Assembly: GCA_934216185.1 (NCBI GenBank)
Contig: CAKQBM010000113.1
Location: 1-5,721, forward strand
Reading direction: 5' to 3'
DNA from: an uncultured Streptococcus sp.
GTDB taxonomy: Bacteria; Bacillota; Bacilli; Lactobacillales; Streptococcaceae
DNA length: 5,721 nucleotides
Positions 4,919 to 5,721 of this stretch are shown here, piece after piece (within the stretch, counting starts at the first letter, position 1; each line of letters begins with the position of its first letter). The position numbers were made by a program, and so were the translations under genes. Below the pieces are notes generated by a model that saw only the letters and a program-made list of their open reading frames with translations, did no database searches and was not told the DNA's origin.

Positions 4919-5721
4919 GAAAATGTCTCTTTTGAAACAGAGTAAACCCTATCTTGCAGGCCTCCAGTTTGCCCTTCTGATTGCCTTTCTAGCAACAATC
5001 GTATCCAATATCATTACTGTATATGGTCCAACCCGTATCAAGGAAATGACCAATATTATTGCCAGTGGTCTAGAAACAAGTGTGGATGTCGCGGCGGTTG
5101 CAGCTATTGGTGGTTTTTTGGCCGTCATCTATGTGATCGGACTTCTATCAAATTATTTACAGGCATTTCTGTTTACAACGGCTATTCAACGTTTTTCAGA
5201 GCGTTTGAGAAGAGCTATTGCAGAGAAAATCAATAGCCTACCATTGGGATATTTTGATGGACATTCTCAAGGAGATACCTTGTCTCGTGTGACCAATGAC
5301 GTTGACACGGCAGCTCAGTCCCTCAATCAAAGTCTGGGAACAGTTCTTTCATCTAGTTTATTGGTCGTAGCAGTCTTGGTAACCATGTTTGGGATGAACT
5401 GGATTTTAGCCTTGGTGACGGTTGTGTCAACCCTTGTTGGATTTGCATTTGTATCCGTCTTTATGGGCAAATCCCAGAGCTTCTTTAAGAATCAGCAACA
5501 AGATTTGGCAGCTGTCAATGGCTATGTGGAAGAAATGTACTCTGGCCATAATGTGGTGACCAGTTATAATGCTATCGAGAGCACGAAAGAAGAATTTACA
5601 ACATTAAATAATCGTCTGTATGACAGTATCTGGAAGTCTCAGTTTATTTCAGGGATTATGATGCCGATTATGATGTTTATTGGGAACTTTAGCTATGCCT
5701 TGGTGATTATCGTTGGTGCAG
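4908..5721 (+). CDS. ABC exporter, second subunit, N-terminal part (RcrQ/SatB-like; cut at window end)
   Basis: 271 codons are visible and remain open at the right edge, so the nucleotide-binding domain is missing. The visible part is an ABC exporter membrane domain with helices near 16-39, 62-90, 141-162, 164-186 and 245-271. It carries the cytoplasmic motif YFDGHSQGDTLSRVTNDVD (115-133) found in this class. The start at 4908 is chosen because AAGGAGG (4892-4898) lies 9 nt upstream and the gene then overlaps the previous one by 11 nt; ATG 4923 is a possible later start. As partner of the degenerate subunit upstream, it should carry the canonical catalytic Glu and H-loop His, and a less typical signature motif. 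These predictions lie beyond the window. Confidence 0.9.
   Translation, partial: MENKKMSLLKQSKPYLAGLQFALLIAFLATIVSNIITVYGPTRIKEMTNIIASGLETSVDVAAVAAIGGFLAVIYVIGLLSNYLQAFLFTTAIQRFSERLRRAIAEKINSLPLGYFDGHSQGDTLSRVTNDVDTAAQSLNQSLGTVLSSSLLVVAVLVTMFGMNWILALVTVVSTLVGFAFVSVFMGKSQSFFKNQQQDLAAVNGYVEEMYSGHNVVTSYNAIESTKEEFTTLNNRLYDSIWKSQFISGIMMPIMMFIGNFSYALVIIVGA

Noticed and set aside
2704..5721. Naming the ABC pair patA/patB
   Set aside because: Pneumococcal patA/patB lie elsewhere on the map as I recall and are not preceded by a MarR gene. The MarR-first layout fits rcrRPQ/satRAB better, but I did not assign symbols without alignment.

Overview
The window reads as chromosome of a mitis-group Streptococcus close to S. 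pneumoniae, S. mitis and S. oralis. The grounds are a RUP-like repeat, extended -10 promoters, AAGGAG-type ribosome binding sites, and protein sequences that I recognise as almost pneumococcal (DinF, YebC2-type protein). All genes lie on the + strand.

Layout. Bases 1-123 hold the acidic C-terminal tail of a gene cut by the window edge. I read it as recA, from its acidic tail and from the recA-dinF order known in pneumococcus. A RUP-like miniature element of about 103 bp abuts its stop codon, followed by a strong intrinsic terminator at 236-263. A near-perfect extended -10 promoter then ends only 6 nt before the dinF ATG at 344, so dinF is probably leaderless. dinF (344-1714) encodes a MATE-family efflux protein. 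After a short gap, yebC (1811-2527) encodes a YebC2-type translation factor/regulator with its own promoter, a good ribosome binding site and a strong terminator at 2545-2578.

The third block is an operon of a MarR-family repressor (2704-3165) and two half-size ABC exporters (3149-4918, and 4908 running off the right edge). Neighbouring genes overlap by 17 and 11 nt. Its promoter (TTGACA, 16 bp, TGgTAAAAT) is surrounded by three related 16-bp AGTTCT-type palindromes, the probable operators of the MarR protein. The layout matches the rcrRPQ operon of S. mutans and the satRAB operon of S. suis. The first ABC subunit has Asp instead of the catalytic Glu and Gln instead of the H-loop His, the mark of the degenerate half of a heterodimeric exporter, so the two ABC genes should form one pump.

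Most striking points: dinF is joined to yebC by only 96 bp. From memory of the pneumococcal map, lytA, ply and intervening genes lie between these two genes there, so this looks like the ply-lytA island-free state. Other points are the leaderless dinF, the three-operator array, and a 14-codon ORF plus an ATG-TGA start-stop inside the MarR-gene leader. I found no wholly novel system.
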